Shown: in pieces, positions 53,094 through 61,763 of the stretch
Layout: each line of letters opens with the position of its first letter
How positions within the stretch are numbered: position 1 is the first letter of the stretch
NCBI RefSeq assembly: GCF_014635865.1
Contig: NZ_BMDQ01000001.1
Span: 1,670,229-1,734,228, forward strand
Direction: 5' to 3'
DNA length: 64,000 bases
DNA from: Winogradskyella haliclonae
Lineage (GTDB): Bacteria > Bacteroidota > Bacteroidia > Flavobacteriales > Flavobacteriaceae
Notes under the pieces: model-generated
What the model saw: only the letters and a program-made list of their open reading frames with translations
Databases searched by the model: none
What the model was told of the DNA's origin: nothing
Program-made: the position numbers and the translations under genes

Positions 53094-53988
53094 CCTAAAG
53101 CATTATTTACACTTACATTTTCTAGTTTTTATTGCTGGTTTTACAGCCATACTTGGTGAGTTAATTACTATTGGATCATTTGCATTAGTCTGGTTTAGAA
53201 TGTTAATAGCGGCAGTATTAATGTTATTGTACATTAAGATTACAAAAAAGCAACTGAGAATAAATAAAAGATTAGCACTTCAACTAGCTATTGCTGGAGC
53301 AATTATTGCTGCACATTGGATTACTTTTTTTGAAGCAATAAATCAATCAAATGTATCTATTACACTAGCTATGTTTTCTTCAGGAGCATTTTTTGCATCT
53401 TTTATTGAGCCCATTTTTTTTAAAAGAAGCGTTTTATGGTATGAAATCTTATTTGGAGTTATTGTAATTTTTGGAGTTTCACTTATAACGCAAGGAGAGC
53501 TTAAATATATTAATGGAATAGTTTTAGGATTATCTTCTGCTTTGTTCTCTACTTTATTTGCTGTTATTAATGGAAAACTGATTTTAAAGCATAAGGCTAG
53601 TGTTATTTCGTTTTATGAGTTTGTCAGTGGTGTTTTCTTTATTACTATTGGTATCTTATTTTTTTACGACGGCTTTACTAAAGAATTCTTTTCATTGTCT
53701 AATAGCGATTGGATTTACATTTTTATACTAGCATCAATATGCACTGCATATGCTTTTATTGCCGCTGTTGAAATTATGAAATACATCTCACCATTTACTG
53801 TGATTCTTAGTTACAACCTTGAGCCCGTATATGGTATATTACTTGCATTATATTTTTTTCCTGAAAAAGAACAAATGTCTACACAATTCTATTACGGTGC
53901 TATTGTAATTATTTGTGCAGTAATATTAGATGCAATTTTTAAAAATAGACGTAAAAATAAAATAGCAAAGACTAATTTATCTGGTTAA
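53080..53988 (+). CDS. EamA-family (drug/metabolite) transporter
   Basis: A 302-residue membrane protein with about ten helices in two EamA repeats. Landmarks: ALVWFRMLIAAVLMLLY, AAHWITFFEAINQSNVSIT, and in the second half CTAYAFIAAVEIMKYISPFTVILSYNLEPVYGILLALYFFPE. Substrate unknown. It starts inside the LptF/G-like gene, so it is translated from the same message. Confidence 0.9.
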   Translation: MPKGNLKHYLHLHFLVFIAGFTAILGELITIGSFALVWFRMLIAAVLMLLYIKITKKQLRINKRLALQLAIAGAIIAAHWITFFEAINQSNVSITLAMFSSGAFFASFIEPIFFKRSVLWYEILFGVIVIFGVSLITQGELKYINGIVLGLSSALFSTLFAVINGKLILKHKASVISFYEFVSGVFFITIGILFFYDGFTKEFFSLSNSDWIYIFILASICTAYAFIAAVEIMKYISPFTVILSYNLEPVYGILLALYFFPEKEQMSTQFYYGAIVIICAVILDAIFKNRRKNKIAKTNLSG

Positions 53989-54015
53989 AATTTCGATTAC
54001 CTAAACAGTTATTTA

Positions 54016-54023
54016 TATTTTTG
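54016..54023 (+). promoter_or_regulatory. -7 box (TATTTTTG) for accA
   Basis: TATTTTTG matches TAnnTTTG 100 bases before accA, implying a leader of about 95 bases. No clear hairpin lies in the leader. Confidence 0.45.
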
Positions 54024-54123
54024 TAAACTGAATAAATCTTAATTTTCTAATACTTTATTATTAGAATTATAACAGAATACGTAGGTTTGTCAACTAACTA
54101 ACAAAAAACTAATTTCAAATTGT

Positions 54124-55077
54124 ATGGAATATTTAGAGTTTGAATTACCAATAAAAGAATTAGAAGAACAATTACAGAAATGTAAACTCATTGGAGACGA
54201 GAGTGATGTAGATGTTACGGAAACTTGTAAGCAAATAGAGAAGAAGCTCCAAGACACTAAGAAAGACATATATAAAAACCTTACCGCTTGGCAACGTGTA
54301 CAATTATCACGTCACCCAGATAGACCATACACATTGGACCATATCAATGCACTTTGCGGCGATTCATTTTTAGAACTACACGGCGATAGAAACGTCAAAG
54401 ATGATAAGGCGATGATTGGTGGTTTGGGTAAAATAGGAGACCAAACCTACATGTTTATAGGTCAACAAAAAGGGTATAATACTAAGACTAGGCAATACAG
54501 AAATTTTGGAATGTCTAATCCTGAAGGCTATCGCAAAGCGTTGCGTTTAATGAAATCAGCAGAGAAATTTGGTATTCCTGTAGTAACTTTAGTAGACACA
54601 CCTGGTGCATACCCAGGTTTTGAAGCTGAAGAACGCGGACAAGGTGAAGCTATAGCAAGAAATATTCTGGAAATGACAAGACTTAAAGTCCCTATAATCA
54701 CCATAATTATTGGAGAAGGCGCTTCAGGTGGTGCTTTAGGTATTGGTGTAGGAGACAGAGTTTTAATGTTAGAGAATACATGGTATTCTGTTATTTCTCC
54801 TGAATCTTGTTCTTCAATTTTATGGCGTAGCTGGGAATATAAAGAGCAAGCGGCTGAAGCATTAAAGCTCACAGCAAAAGATATGAAGCGTATGAAACTT
54901 GTTGACCAAATAATAAAAGAGCCTTTAGGAGGTGCTCATAAAGACAGAGCAAAAACATTTCTAGCTGTAAAAGATGCTATTGTCAAAACTTTTGATGAAC
55001 TCAAAAACTTATCACCAAAAGAATTGGTAAATCAGCGTATGGAAAAATATGATGATATGGGAGTTTACAAATCTTAA
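54124..55077 (+). CDS. accA: Acetyl-CoA carboxylase carboxyltransferase alpha subunit
   Basis: A 317-residue subunit that, with AccD, transfers carboxyl from biotin to acetyl-CoA, the first step of fatty acid synthesis. Motifs: [65 protein letters not shown] and [14 protein letters not shown]. The gene is single with a terminator 25 bases after its stop. Confidence 0.97.
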   Translation: MEYLEFELPIKELEEQLQKCKLIGDESDVDVTETCKQIEKKLQDTKKDIYKNLTAWQRVQLSRHPDRPYTLDHINALCGDSFLELHGDRNVKDDKAMIGGLGKIGDQTYMFIGQQKGYNTKTRQYRNFGMSNPEGYRKALRLMKSAEKFGIPVVTLVDTPGAYPGFEAEERGQGEAIARNILEMTRLKVPIITIIIGEGASGGALGIGVGDRVLMLENTWYSVISPESCSSILWRSWEYKEQAAEALKLTAKDMKRMKLVDQIIKEPLGGAHKDRAKTFLAVKDAIVKTFDELKNLSPKELVNQRMEKYDDMGVYKS

Positions 55078-55102
55078 CCCTATTAAACCATAGCAATTTT
55101 TG

Positions 55103-55131
55103 AAACTGAAGTCTATGACTTCAGTTTTTTT
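55103..55131 (+). terminator. Terminator after accA
   Basis: A perfect 11-base stem (AAACTGAAGTC with GACTTCAGTTT), TAT loop and a T run. The rest of the 257-base gap to dnaB is AT-rich and shows no other clear element. Confidence 0.92.
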
Positions 55132-55334
55132 GTCGCTATTAACAATAAACCAAACTTATTAACAGTTAAAATGTTGAAGAACTGTTGATGATTGACTTAA
55201 TAATAAATCAAGGTTTTCTAAACGTTTTGGTTACATTCGTAAGCTGTTAAAATTCGAGGGCTTTCTTAAGGTTTTTTTCACCATTTTTAAGTTTCTTTTT
55301 ATTAAATTAATCCAACTAAATCTTTCATTACATA

Positions 55335-56867
55335 ATGAAGCAACCTAATCCAGTACAAGGCTACAAAGTCGATAAAAGCTCCATAATTAGCTTGGAGAAA
55401 GGAAAAATACCACCTCAAGCACTAGATCTTGAAGAGGTTGTACTAGGTGCTATGATGATTGATAAGAAAGGTGTGGATGAGGTTATAGATATATTAAGCC
55501 CAGATGCATTTTATAAAGAAGCACATCGTTTTATTTTTGAAGCAATATTCAAACTCTTTGAAAATAGTGAACCTGTTGACTTATTAACAGTTTCCACCCA
55601 ATTACGCAAGGATGGTAAGCTAGATATAGTTGGAGGTGATTTTTATTTAATTTCATTGACCCAACGTGTTTCATCATCGGCTCATATTGAATTCCATGCT
55701 CGTATAATCCTTCAGAAGTATATACAACGAAGCCTCATAAAAATATCAAACGAAATTATTGAAGATGCTTATGATGAAGGCAAAGATGTTTTTGATCTTT
55801 TGGATAATGCAGAAGCCAAATTGTATGAAGTCACTCAGGGTAATGTAAAGAAATCTACAGAGACAGCTCAGAGCTTAGTGATACAAGCTAAGAAGAAGAT
55901 AGAAGAAATTTCTAATAAAGAAGGGCTTAGCGGCATTCCTTCGGGATTCGATAAATTAGATAAGTTAACATCGGGTTGGCAACCTTCCGATTTAATTATT
56001 GTTGCCGCTCGTCCTGGTATGGGTAAAACAGCTTTAACGCTTACAATGGCAAGAAATATTGCTGTTAATAGTAATATTCCAGTCGCTTTCTTTTCATTGG
56101 AGATGTCTTCTGTACAGTTAATTACGCGTCTAATTTCTAGTGAGACAGGATTATCATCTGAGAAACTTAGAACAGGGAAGCTTGAAAAGCACGAATGGGA
56201 ACAACTTAATGTAAAAGTTAAAACCTTAGAAAAAGCACCACTTTTTATTGACGACACACCTTCATTATCAATATTTGATTTAAGAGCAAAAGCCAGACGT
56301 TTATCATCACAATATGGCATAAAAATGATAATTGTTGATTATCTGCAATTAATGACAGCAGGAGGAAGCCAAAAAGGAGGCAATCGAGAGCAAGAGATTT
56401 CTATGATTTCTCGTAATTTAAAAGCTTTAGCAAAAGAATTAGATGTGCCAGTAATTGCATTATCCCAGTTATCACGTGCTGTAGAAACCCGTGGTGGTAG
56501 TAAACGACCATTGCTATCAGATTTACGTGAATCTGGTGCTATTGAGCAAGATGCGGATATTGTATCATTTATTTATAGACCTGAGTACTATAAAATCGAT
56601 GAGTGGGATGATGAAGAACGTTCACCAACAGAAGGGCAAGGAGAATTTATTGTAGCTAAACATAGAAATGGTGGTTTAGAGAATATAAGACTTAAATTTA
56701 TTGGTCATTTAGGTAAATTTGATAACCTAGATGATTTTGATACACCTTTTGGAGAATTCCATTCAAAGATGAATGCAGCGGCTAATGACGATACTTTTAA
56801 AACAGATAATTTCCCATCCGCAAGTGATGCTTTTGATGCACCAGATGACGATGGCGTACCTTTTTAA
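55335..56867 (+). CDS. dnaB: Replicative DNA helicase DnaB
   Basis: A 510-residue hexameric helicase of the replication fork. The N-terminal domain (PPQALDLEEVVLGAMMIDK) is followed by a RecA-type motor: Walker A AARPGMGKTALTL, FSLEMSSVQLITRLIS, Walker B IIVDYLQLM, SRNLKALAKELDVPVIALSQLSR and the Arg-finger region YRPEYY with KHRNGGLENI. The C-terminal tail is Asp-rich. No intein or frameshift is seen. It is single, 257 bases after accA. Confidence 0.97.
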   Translation: MKQPNPVQGYKVDKSSIISLEKGKIPPQALDLEEVVLGAMMIDKKGVDEVIDILSPDAFYKEAHRFIFEAIFKLFENSEPVDLLTVSTQLRKDGKLDIVGGDFYLISLTQRVSSSAHIEFHARIILQKYIQRSLIKISNEIIEDAYDEGKDVFDLLDNAEAKLYEVTQGNVKKSTETAQSLVIQAKKKIEEISNKEGLSGIPSGFDKLDKLTSGWQPSDLIIVAARPGMGKTALTLTMARNIAVNSNIPVAFFSLEMSSVQLITRLISSETGLSSEKLRTGKLEKHEWEQLNVKVKTLEKAPLFIDDTPSLSIFDLRAKARRLSSQYGIKMIIVDYLQLMTAGGSQKGGNREQEISMISRNLKALAKELDVPVIALSQLSRAVETRGGSKRPLLSDLRESGAIEQDADIVSFIYRPEYYKIDEWDDEERSPTEGQGEFIVAKHRNGGLENIRLKFIGHLGKFDNLDDFDTPFGEFHSKMNAAANDDTFKTDNFPSASDAFDAPDDDGVPF

Positions 56868-56937
56868 ATTTTTATAATTTCTTTGAGAGTTTTTAAAGAA
56901 ATTTACAACTAGCTTAGCAAGCCAATTATTAATCCCC

Positions 56938-57978
56938 ATGCTTAACGAAAGACGCACTACAAATATATTGTTGTTAATAATAGCAATCCCTATCGTATTT
57001 TATTTACTTAAAGTACTCTCTTTTATTTTTATACCATTGATTTTCTCAATGTTTATTGCATTATTGTTTTTGCCGTTAATGCGTTGGCTTGAACGTCGAA
57101 AAATTCCAAAATTTGTTAGTATCATTGTTGTCTTGTTATTAGTTGCAGGTGGTCTTAAAATAGGTATAGAGTTAATACAGCTATCAAGCAAAGAAATATT
57201 GGCTAATAATGGAGATTTTTTACAAAAAGCCGAACCAAAAATTGCCAGCTTAAAAGACTATTTATCTGATAGTTTTGGTTTTGAATTTGAATCTAAAAAG
57301 AATGTATTTGCCCAATTCTTCCAGAAAGAGAATATTGGTTCTACAATCGGATTTCTTAGAAAATTCCTCACTACGTTACTAATGACTGCTTTTTTTGTCG
57401 TTTTATGGCTAGCAGAATCCATCAATGTTCATAAATTACTTAATAATACAATTCTTAAAAAGAAATATACTTCGGTTAAGACTTTTATGAAAATTGAAAA
57501 AGACTTGATTAAGTTTTTAAAAGTTAAATTCCTAGTAAGTGCATTAACAGGATTATTTACCGGATTGATGTGTGTATTCTTTGATGTGAGCTTCCCAATA
57601 TTTTGGGGTTTATTTGCATTTACCATCAACTTTGTACAAATGGTTGGCTCATTTGTCTCAGTAATTTTACTTTCAATTTTTGCTTTTGTAGAGTTAGATA
57701 CGTCTAGTACATTATTGTTTTTTATACTTTCTATAACAATGGTTCAAGTTGTTTTTGGAGCCATTTTAGAACCTATTTTTATGGGGAAATCATTCTCGAT
57801 TAATATTATTGCCGTATTGGTGATGCTTATGTTTTGGGGATTTTTATGGGGTATTCCAGGATTAATTATGGCCATACCAATAACAGTATTTCTTAAGATT
57901 ATTATGGAACAATTTTCGGGCACTAAGATTATTGCCAGTTTGCTTTCTGGTAGTGATTCTAAGCCAGAAAATATTTAG
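56938..57978 (+). CDS. AI-2E family transporter
   Basis: A 346-residue membrane protein of the AI-2E (PerM/TqsA) family with about seven membrane segments: N-terminal IFIPLIFSMFIALLFLPLMRWLERRKIPK, and the signature second half FWGLFAFTINFVQMVGSFVS and LEPIFMGKSFSINIIAVLVMLMFWGFLWGIPG. Family members export signals or act as ion antiporters. Substrate here is unknown. Confidence 0.9.
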   Translation: MLNERRTTNILLLIIAIPIVFYLLKVLSFIFIPLIFSMFIALLFLPLMRWLERRKIPKFVSIIVVLLLVAGGLKIGIELIQLSSKEILANNGDFLQKAEPKIASLKDYLSDSFGFEFESKKNVFAQFFQKENIGSTIGFLRKFLTTLLMTAFFVVLWLAESINVHKLLNNTILKKKYTSVKTFMKIEKDLIKFLKVKFLVSALTGLFTGLMCVFFDVSFPIFWGLFAFTINFVQMVGSFVSVILLSIFAFVELDTSSTLLFFILSITMVQVVFGAILEPIFMGKSFSINIIAVLVMLMFWGFLWGIPGLIMAIPITVFLKIIMEQFSGTKIIASLLSGSDSKPENI

Positions 57979-58065
57979 TTCATTAATATTGACTTCAAAA
58001 TATCTTAAAAGAATAATAAAGACTTCGCTTAGTTTACTTTTTTAAGTATCTTTCAATTGAAATTT

Positions 58066-59331
58066 ATGAAATTGAAAAAGCATACTCTATTTATTCTATT
58101 AGCCTTATTTGGCTATCTTTCGCATGCATCCTATATTTTAATTCCTATGGATGCAGAGTCTCAAGAAAACCATCTCAAGGCCTATGGTGTGACCTATTGG
58201 ACACTAGAACGTGATTTAAAAGTTAAGTGGTTACTCAATTATAGAGGTGGTTCGTTTTTATTGCCAGATGCCGAAATTATTCAACGAGAATGTCAAATCC
58301 GTGGCGTTTCTTTCGAAGTCGTTTCAGATGCGCAAGCAGAACAAATTTTAAATGAAATTTCAAGCCCTTCCGTTAACCAAGAAGCGGTAGTTTTAGAGAA
58401 AGCACCTAAAATAGCTGTGTATACACCTTACGGAAAACAACCTTGGGATGATGCAGTAACTATGGTATTAACTTACGCAGAGATTCCTTATGAAACTATT
58501 TATGATGAAGAAGTTTTAAAAGATGAGTTACTGCTGTATGACTGGTTGCATTTGCATCACGAAGATTTTACTGGGCAATATGGTAAATTTTATAGAACAT
58601 ATCGTTCAGCAGCTTGGTACATAAAAGAAAAGAAAGAAGCAGAAGCTTTGGCAAAACGATTAGGCTACAATAAGGTGTCTGATGCTAAGCTAGCAGTAGC
58701 GTTAAAAATAAGAAACTATGTTGCTGGCGGCGGTTTTATGTTTGCAATGTGCTCAGCAACTGATAGTTTTGATATTGCACTTTCTGCCGAAAATGTAGAC
58801 ATCTGCGAGCCCATGTTTGATGGTGATGGTAGTGATCCAGGATATCAGAATAAAATTGACTTTACAAATACATTTGCGTTCAAAGATTTCCTTTTAGAAC
58901 GTAACCCTAATATCTATGAATTCTCTTCAATAGATATGACCAGAAAACGAAGAATACCAAAAGAAACAGACTATTTTTCCTTAATGGAATACTCTGCTAA
59001 ATGGGATCCTATACCAACAATGCTGACTCAAAATCACACAGCGTTAGTCAAAGGATTTATGGGGCAAACAACCTCTTTCACAAGAGACCAAATCAAGTCT
59101 AATGTTTTGGTTATGGGCGAGAATAAAACTAATGGTGAGGCAAAATATATTCATGGGATTAAAGGAAAAGGCTTTTTTACGTTTTATGGAGGTCATGATC
59201 CAGAAGATTATACGCATAGAGTTGGTGACCCAAAAACGGAGCTAGACTTGCATCCGACTTCACCCGGTTATCGTCTAATTCTCAATAACGTTTTATTTCC
59301 TGCTGCAAAAAAGAAAAAACAAAAGACCTGA
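58066..59331 (+). CDS. Exported protein of the family often labelled 'asparagine synthetase B'
   Basis: A 421-residue protein with an N-terminal signal peptide (LFILLALFGYLSHA). The mature part has KIAVYTPYGKQPWDDAVTMV, a DWLHLHHEDFTGQYGKFY stretch, GGGFMFAMCSATDSFDIAL with a Cys in a nucleophile-elbow-like position, and FFTFYGGHDPEDYTHRVGDP. From memory, close Flavobacteriaceae proteins carry the name asparagine synthetase B, but the AsnB N-terminal Cys2 glutaminase and PP-loop synthetase motifs are absent. The general shape recalls class I glutamine-amidotransferase/ThuA-like proteins. ATG at 58066 is preferred to an in-frame TTG at 58057. Function unknown; the cyclase gene follows nine bases later. 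Confidence 0.75.
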   Translation: MKLKKHTLFILLALFGYLSHASYILIPMDAESQENHLKAYGVTYWTLERDLKVKWLLNYRGGSFLLPDAEIIQRECQIRGVSFEVVSDAQAEQILNEISSPSVNQEAVVLEKAPKIAVYTPYGKQPWDDAVTMVLTYAEIPYETIYDEEVLKDELLLYDWLHLHHEDFTGQYGKFYRTYRSAAWYIKEKKEAEALAKRLGYNKVSDAKLAVALKIRNYVAGGGFMFAMCSATDSFDIALSAENVDICEPMFDGDGSDPGYQNKIDFTNTFAFKDFLLERNPNIYEFSSIDMTRKRRIPKETDYFSLMEYSAKWDPIPTMLTQNHTALVKGFMGQTTSFTRDQIKSNVLVMGENKTNGEAKYIHGIKGKGFFTFYGGHDPEDYTHRVGDPKTELDLHPTSPGYRLILNNVLFPAAKKKKQKT

Positions 59332-59340
59332 TTTTAGTAG

Positions 59341-60414
59341 ATGTCTAACAAAATAAAATCTTTTTTTCAACTACTTTTAATATCATCAATTTTCTGGGTA
59401 TTTGCATTTGTATTGTTTACAGCTATACGATATAATGGTTTAGAGGAAGAATTGTCTTTATTTACGGATGATATTCTGTATTTACCTGTTAATGCTTATT
59501 ATAAGCATGCTATTATTGTCGGCTTAATTATTAGTGTTTTTTATGCTATTATAGAGTTTGTTTTTGACAGATTAAGCAAAAGAGTAGTTTTAGGACTTAG
59601 TATAGTTTTTAAGTCGCTTGTATATTTTGTATTAATTATAGTTGTATTAAGTGGTATTTCATTTTTACTAGAAGAACAAATTGATAGAGATTTGCCAAAT
59701 GAAAAAGGGTGGTGGCGAGATGATCCTTTCTTCTGGATTACTGTAATATACTTTGTTGTAGCCTCAATCATATTCTCTTTAATTCGTGTTGCAAATGATA
59801 GGTTTGGTCGAGGTAATTTTATACAAGTTTTAGTTGGAAAATATAAACGACCTAAAGAACAAGAGCATATTTTGATGTTTATTGATTTAAAGGACTCTAC
59901 AAAGATTGCTGAGAAGTTAGGACATCAAAAGTATAGTCAATTTATACAAGATTGTTTTATAGATTTAAATATGTCTTTAAATAATTATGGCGCAGAAGTC
60001 TATCAATATGTAGGAGATGAAGCAGTGATATATTGGCCAAGCAATAGAGGATTTAAAAACAATAATTGTATCAATTTGTTTTTTGCGTTTCAGAAGAGAT
60101 TAGAGAAGAAACAAAGTTATTACACAAATAAGTATGCTTTCAATCCAAAATTTAAAGCAGGACTACATTTTGGTAAGCTTATGGTTGCAGAAATAGGTAC
60201 TATTAAAAAAGATTTGGCTTTTCATGGCGATGTTATAAATACGGCTTCAAGAATTCAGAGTTTATGTAATACGTTTAATAAATCACTATTGGTTTCAGAA
60301 TCTGTAATTGAAAAGTTAAGTGTATCTGATACACATTATGAGCTTCTATCTCATGATATGGAATTAAGAGGTAAAGAAGAACGCTTGAGGATTTATGCCA
60401 TTAATCAAGGATAA
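59341..60414 (+). CDS. Membrane class III nucleotidyl cyclase
   Basis: A 357-residue inner membrane protein with four helices in residues 1-150 and a cytoplasmic cyclase domain (about 170-340). Metal-binding Asp are D182 in MFIDLKDST and D226 in YVGDEAVIYW; the transition-state pair is N300 and R304 in GDVINTASR, and D291 stands where adenylate cyclases have Asp. This set predicts an active cyclase, more likely for ATP than GTP. It follows the exported protein gene by nine bases. A Crp/Fnr regulator elsewhere in the window could be a target; that link is speculative. Confidence 0.88.
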   Translation: MSNKIKSFFQLLLISSIFWVFAFVLFTAIRYNGLEEELSLFTDDILYLPVNAYYKHAIIVGLIISVFYAIIEFVFDRLSKRVVLGLSIVFKSLVYFVLIIVVLSGISFLLEEQIDRDLPNEKGWWRDDPFFWITVIYFVVASIIFSLIRVANDRFGRGNFIQVLVGKYKRPKEQEHILMFIDLKDSTKIAEKLGHQKYSQFIQDCFIDLNMSLNNYGAEVYQYVGDEAVIYWPSNRGFKNNNCINLFFAFQKRLEKKQSYYTNKYAFNPKFKAGLHFGKLMVAEIGTIKKDLAFHGDVINTASRIQSLCNTFNKSLLVSESVIEKLSVSDTHYELLSHDMELRGKEERLRIYAINQG

Positions 60415-60420
60415 ATAAAA

Positions 60421-60449
60421 AACCCAACTCGAAAGAGCTGGGTTTTTTT
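60421..60449. terminator. Bidirectional terminator between cyclase and rplT genes
   Basis: A ten-position stem AACCCAACTC with GAGCTGGGTT (one mismatch), GAAA tetraloop, A run before and T run after. Confidence 0.88.
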
Positions 60450-60483
60450 AAGCGAAATGTTGTTATTAATTTGGCTAAAAGCC

Positions 60484-60828
60484 TTATTTAACTTTGTTTA
60501 CTATTGCTTCAAAAGCTTCAGGGTTATTCATAGCTAAATCTGCAAGAACCTTACGATTCAATTCAATATTGTTAGCTTTTAATTTTCCCATGAATTTTGA
60601 ATAGCTCATTCCATGTTGTCTAGCACCTGCATTAATACGCATAATCCATAACGCGCGGAATGTTCTTTTTTTGTTTCTGCGGTCTCTGTACGAATATTGC
60701 ATCGCTTTGTCTACCGCATTTTTTGCTACTGTCCAAACGTTTTTACGTCTTCCCCAATAGCCTTTTGCTTGCTTAAGAACCTTTTTTCTTCTAGCTCTTT
60801 TTGCAACTGAATTTACTGATCTTGGCAT
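60484..60828 (-). CDS. rplT: 50S ribosomal protein L20
   Basis: A 114-residue basic protein binding 23S rRNA early in assembly: [37 protein letters not shown] and [14 protein letters not shown] are diagnostic. It is last in thrS-infC-rpmI-rplT. L20 represses its own operon in several phyla; the 101-base spacer upstream has inverted repeats that might serve this. Confidence 0.97.
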   Translation of the reverse strand: MPRSVNSVAKRARRKKVLKQAKGYWGRRKNVWTVAKNAVDKAMQYSYRDRRNKKRTFRALWIMRINAGARQHGMSYSKFMGKLKANNIELNRKVLADLAMNNPEAFEAIVNKVK

Positions 60829-60929
60829 TTCTTTAATTGTTTTTTGTAGTAGGCGACCAAATTGGTACTTGCTAAATAATTTTGCCTAACTCCAGGGTTT
60901 ATAAATTGTTTTAACCGATTAAAACATCA

Positions 60930-61127
60930 TTACTTTAAACGTAACATTGTTTTAATGTTATTCTCATCAGATTCGTGTACCAAACCATCATGAGTTAACT
61001 TAAGCTTACGCTTTTTAGATTTTTTTGTCAATATATGACTCTTAAAAGCATGCTTTCTTTTAATCTTACCAGTGCCAGTTAGTTTGAAACGTTTCTTAGC
61101 ACTCGATTTAGTTTTCATTTTAGGCAT
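60930..61127 (-). CDS. rpmI: 50S ribosomal protein L35
   Basis: A 65-residue basic protein, [20 protein letters not shown] with later [18 protein letters not shown], the L35 pattern. It lies between infC (57 bases upstream) and rplT. A stem GTTTTAA/TTAAAAC (60908-60925) follows its stop. Confidence 0.97.
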   Translation of the reverse strand: MPKMKTKSSAKKRFKLTGTGKIKRKHAFKSHILTKKSKKRKLKLTHDGLVHESDENNIKTMLRLK

Positions 61128-61184
61128 TTTCTCCTATTTTTAATTACGTTTCGCTTATTATCTTTAATACTGAATAATTTCAGT

Positions 61185-61736
61185 TTACTTTTTCTTTGGA
61201 GCAATAAACATAATCATACGTTTACCCTCTAATTTTGGCATTTGTTCTACTTTACCAACTTCTTCTAAATCTTGAGCTAATCTTAATAATAATATTTGAC
61301 CTTGCTCTTTAAACACAATAGAACGTCCTTTAAAGAATACAAAAGCTTTAAGCTTTGCACCATCTTTTAAGAACTTTTCTGCATGTTTCTTTTTAAACTC
61401 GTAATCGTGGTCATCAGTTTGTGGTCCAAATCTAATTTCCTTAACGACGACTTTAGTCGCTTTAGATTTTAAAGCTTTTTCACGTTTCTTTTGTTCGTAA
61501 AGAAACTTTTTATAATCCATAACTTTACAGACAGGTGGATTGGCATTTGGCGAAATCTCTACTAAATCTAACCCTTGCTCATCTGCTATGGCTAAGGCTT
61601 TTCGTGTAGGGTATACACCTATTTCCACATTATCACCTACAAGTCTTACCTCTTCGGCTCTAATTTTTCCGTTAATTCTGTGCTTGTCCTCTTGGACTAC
61701 ACGTCTGCTGAAATTTTTTCTTCTACGTATTGCTAT
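61185..61736 (-). CDS. infC: Translation initiation factor IF-3, rare ATA start codon
   Basis: IF-3 checks start codon pairing on the 30S subunit. The frame open from an ATG at 61628 gives 147 residues, missing the N-terminal 36. Reading further upstream in frame gives [20 protein letters not shown] then [20 protein letters not shown], the normal IF-3 N-domain, until an in-frame TAA at 61742-61740. The only suitable initiator in that space is ATA at 61736-61734, before Ala-Ile-Arg-Arg-Arg, which fits the usual flavobacterial M-A-I-R-R-R start. The full protein is 183 residues, normal for IF-3. AUU-type starts on infC are known for self-regulation. It begins 27 bases after thrS. Confidence 0.9.
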   Translation of the reverse strand: MAIRRRKNFSRRVVQEDKHRINGKIRAEEVRLVGDNVEIGVYPTRKALAIADEQGLDLVEISPNANPPVCKVMDYKKFLYEQKKREKALKSKATKVVVKEIRFGPQTDDHDYEFKKKHAEKFLKDGAKLKAFVFFKGRSIVFKEQGQILLLRLAQDLEEVGKVEQMPKLEGKRMIMFIAPKKK

Positions 61737-61763
61737 GGCTTATATATTTTAATTAAACGTTAT

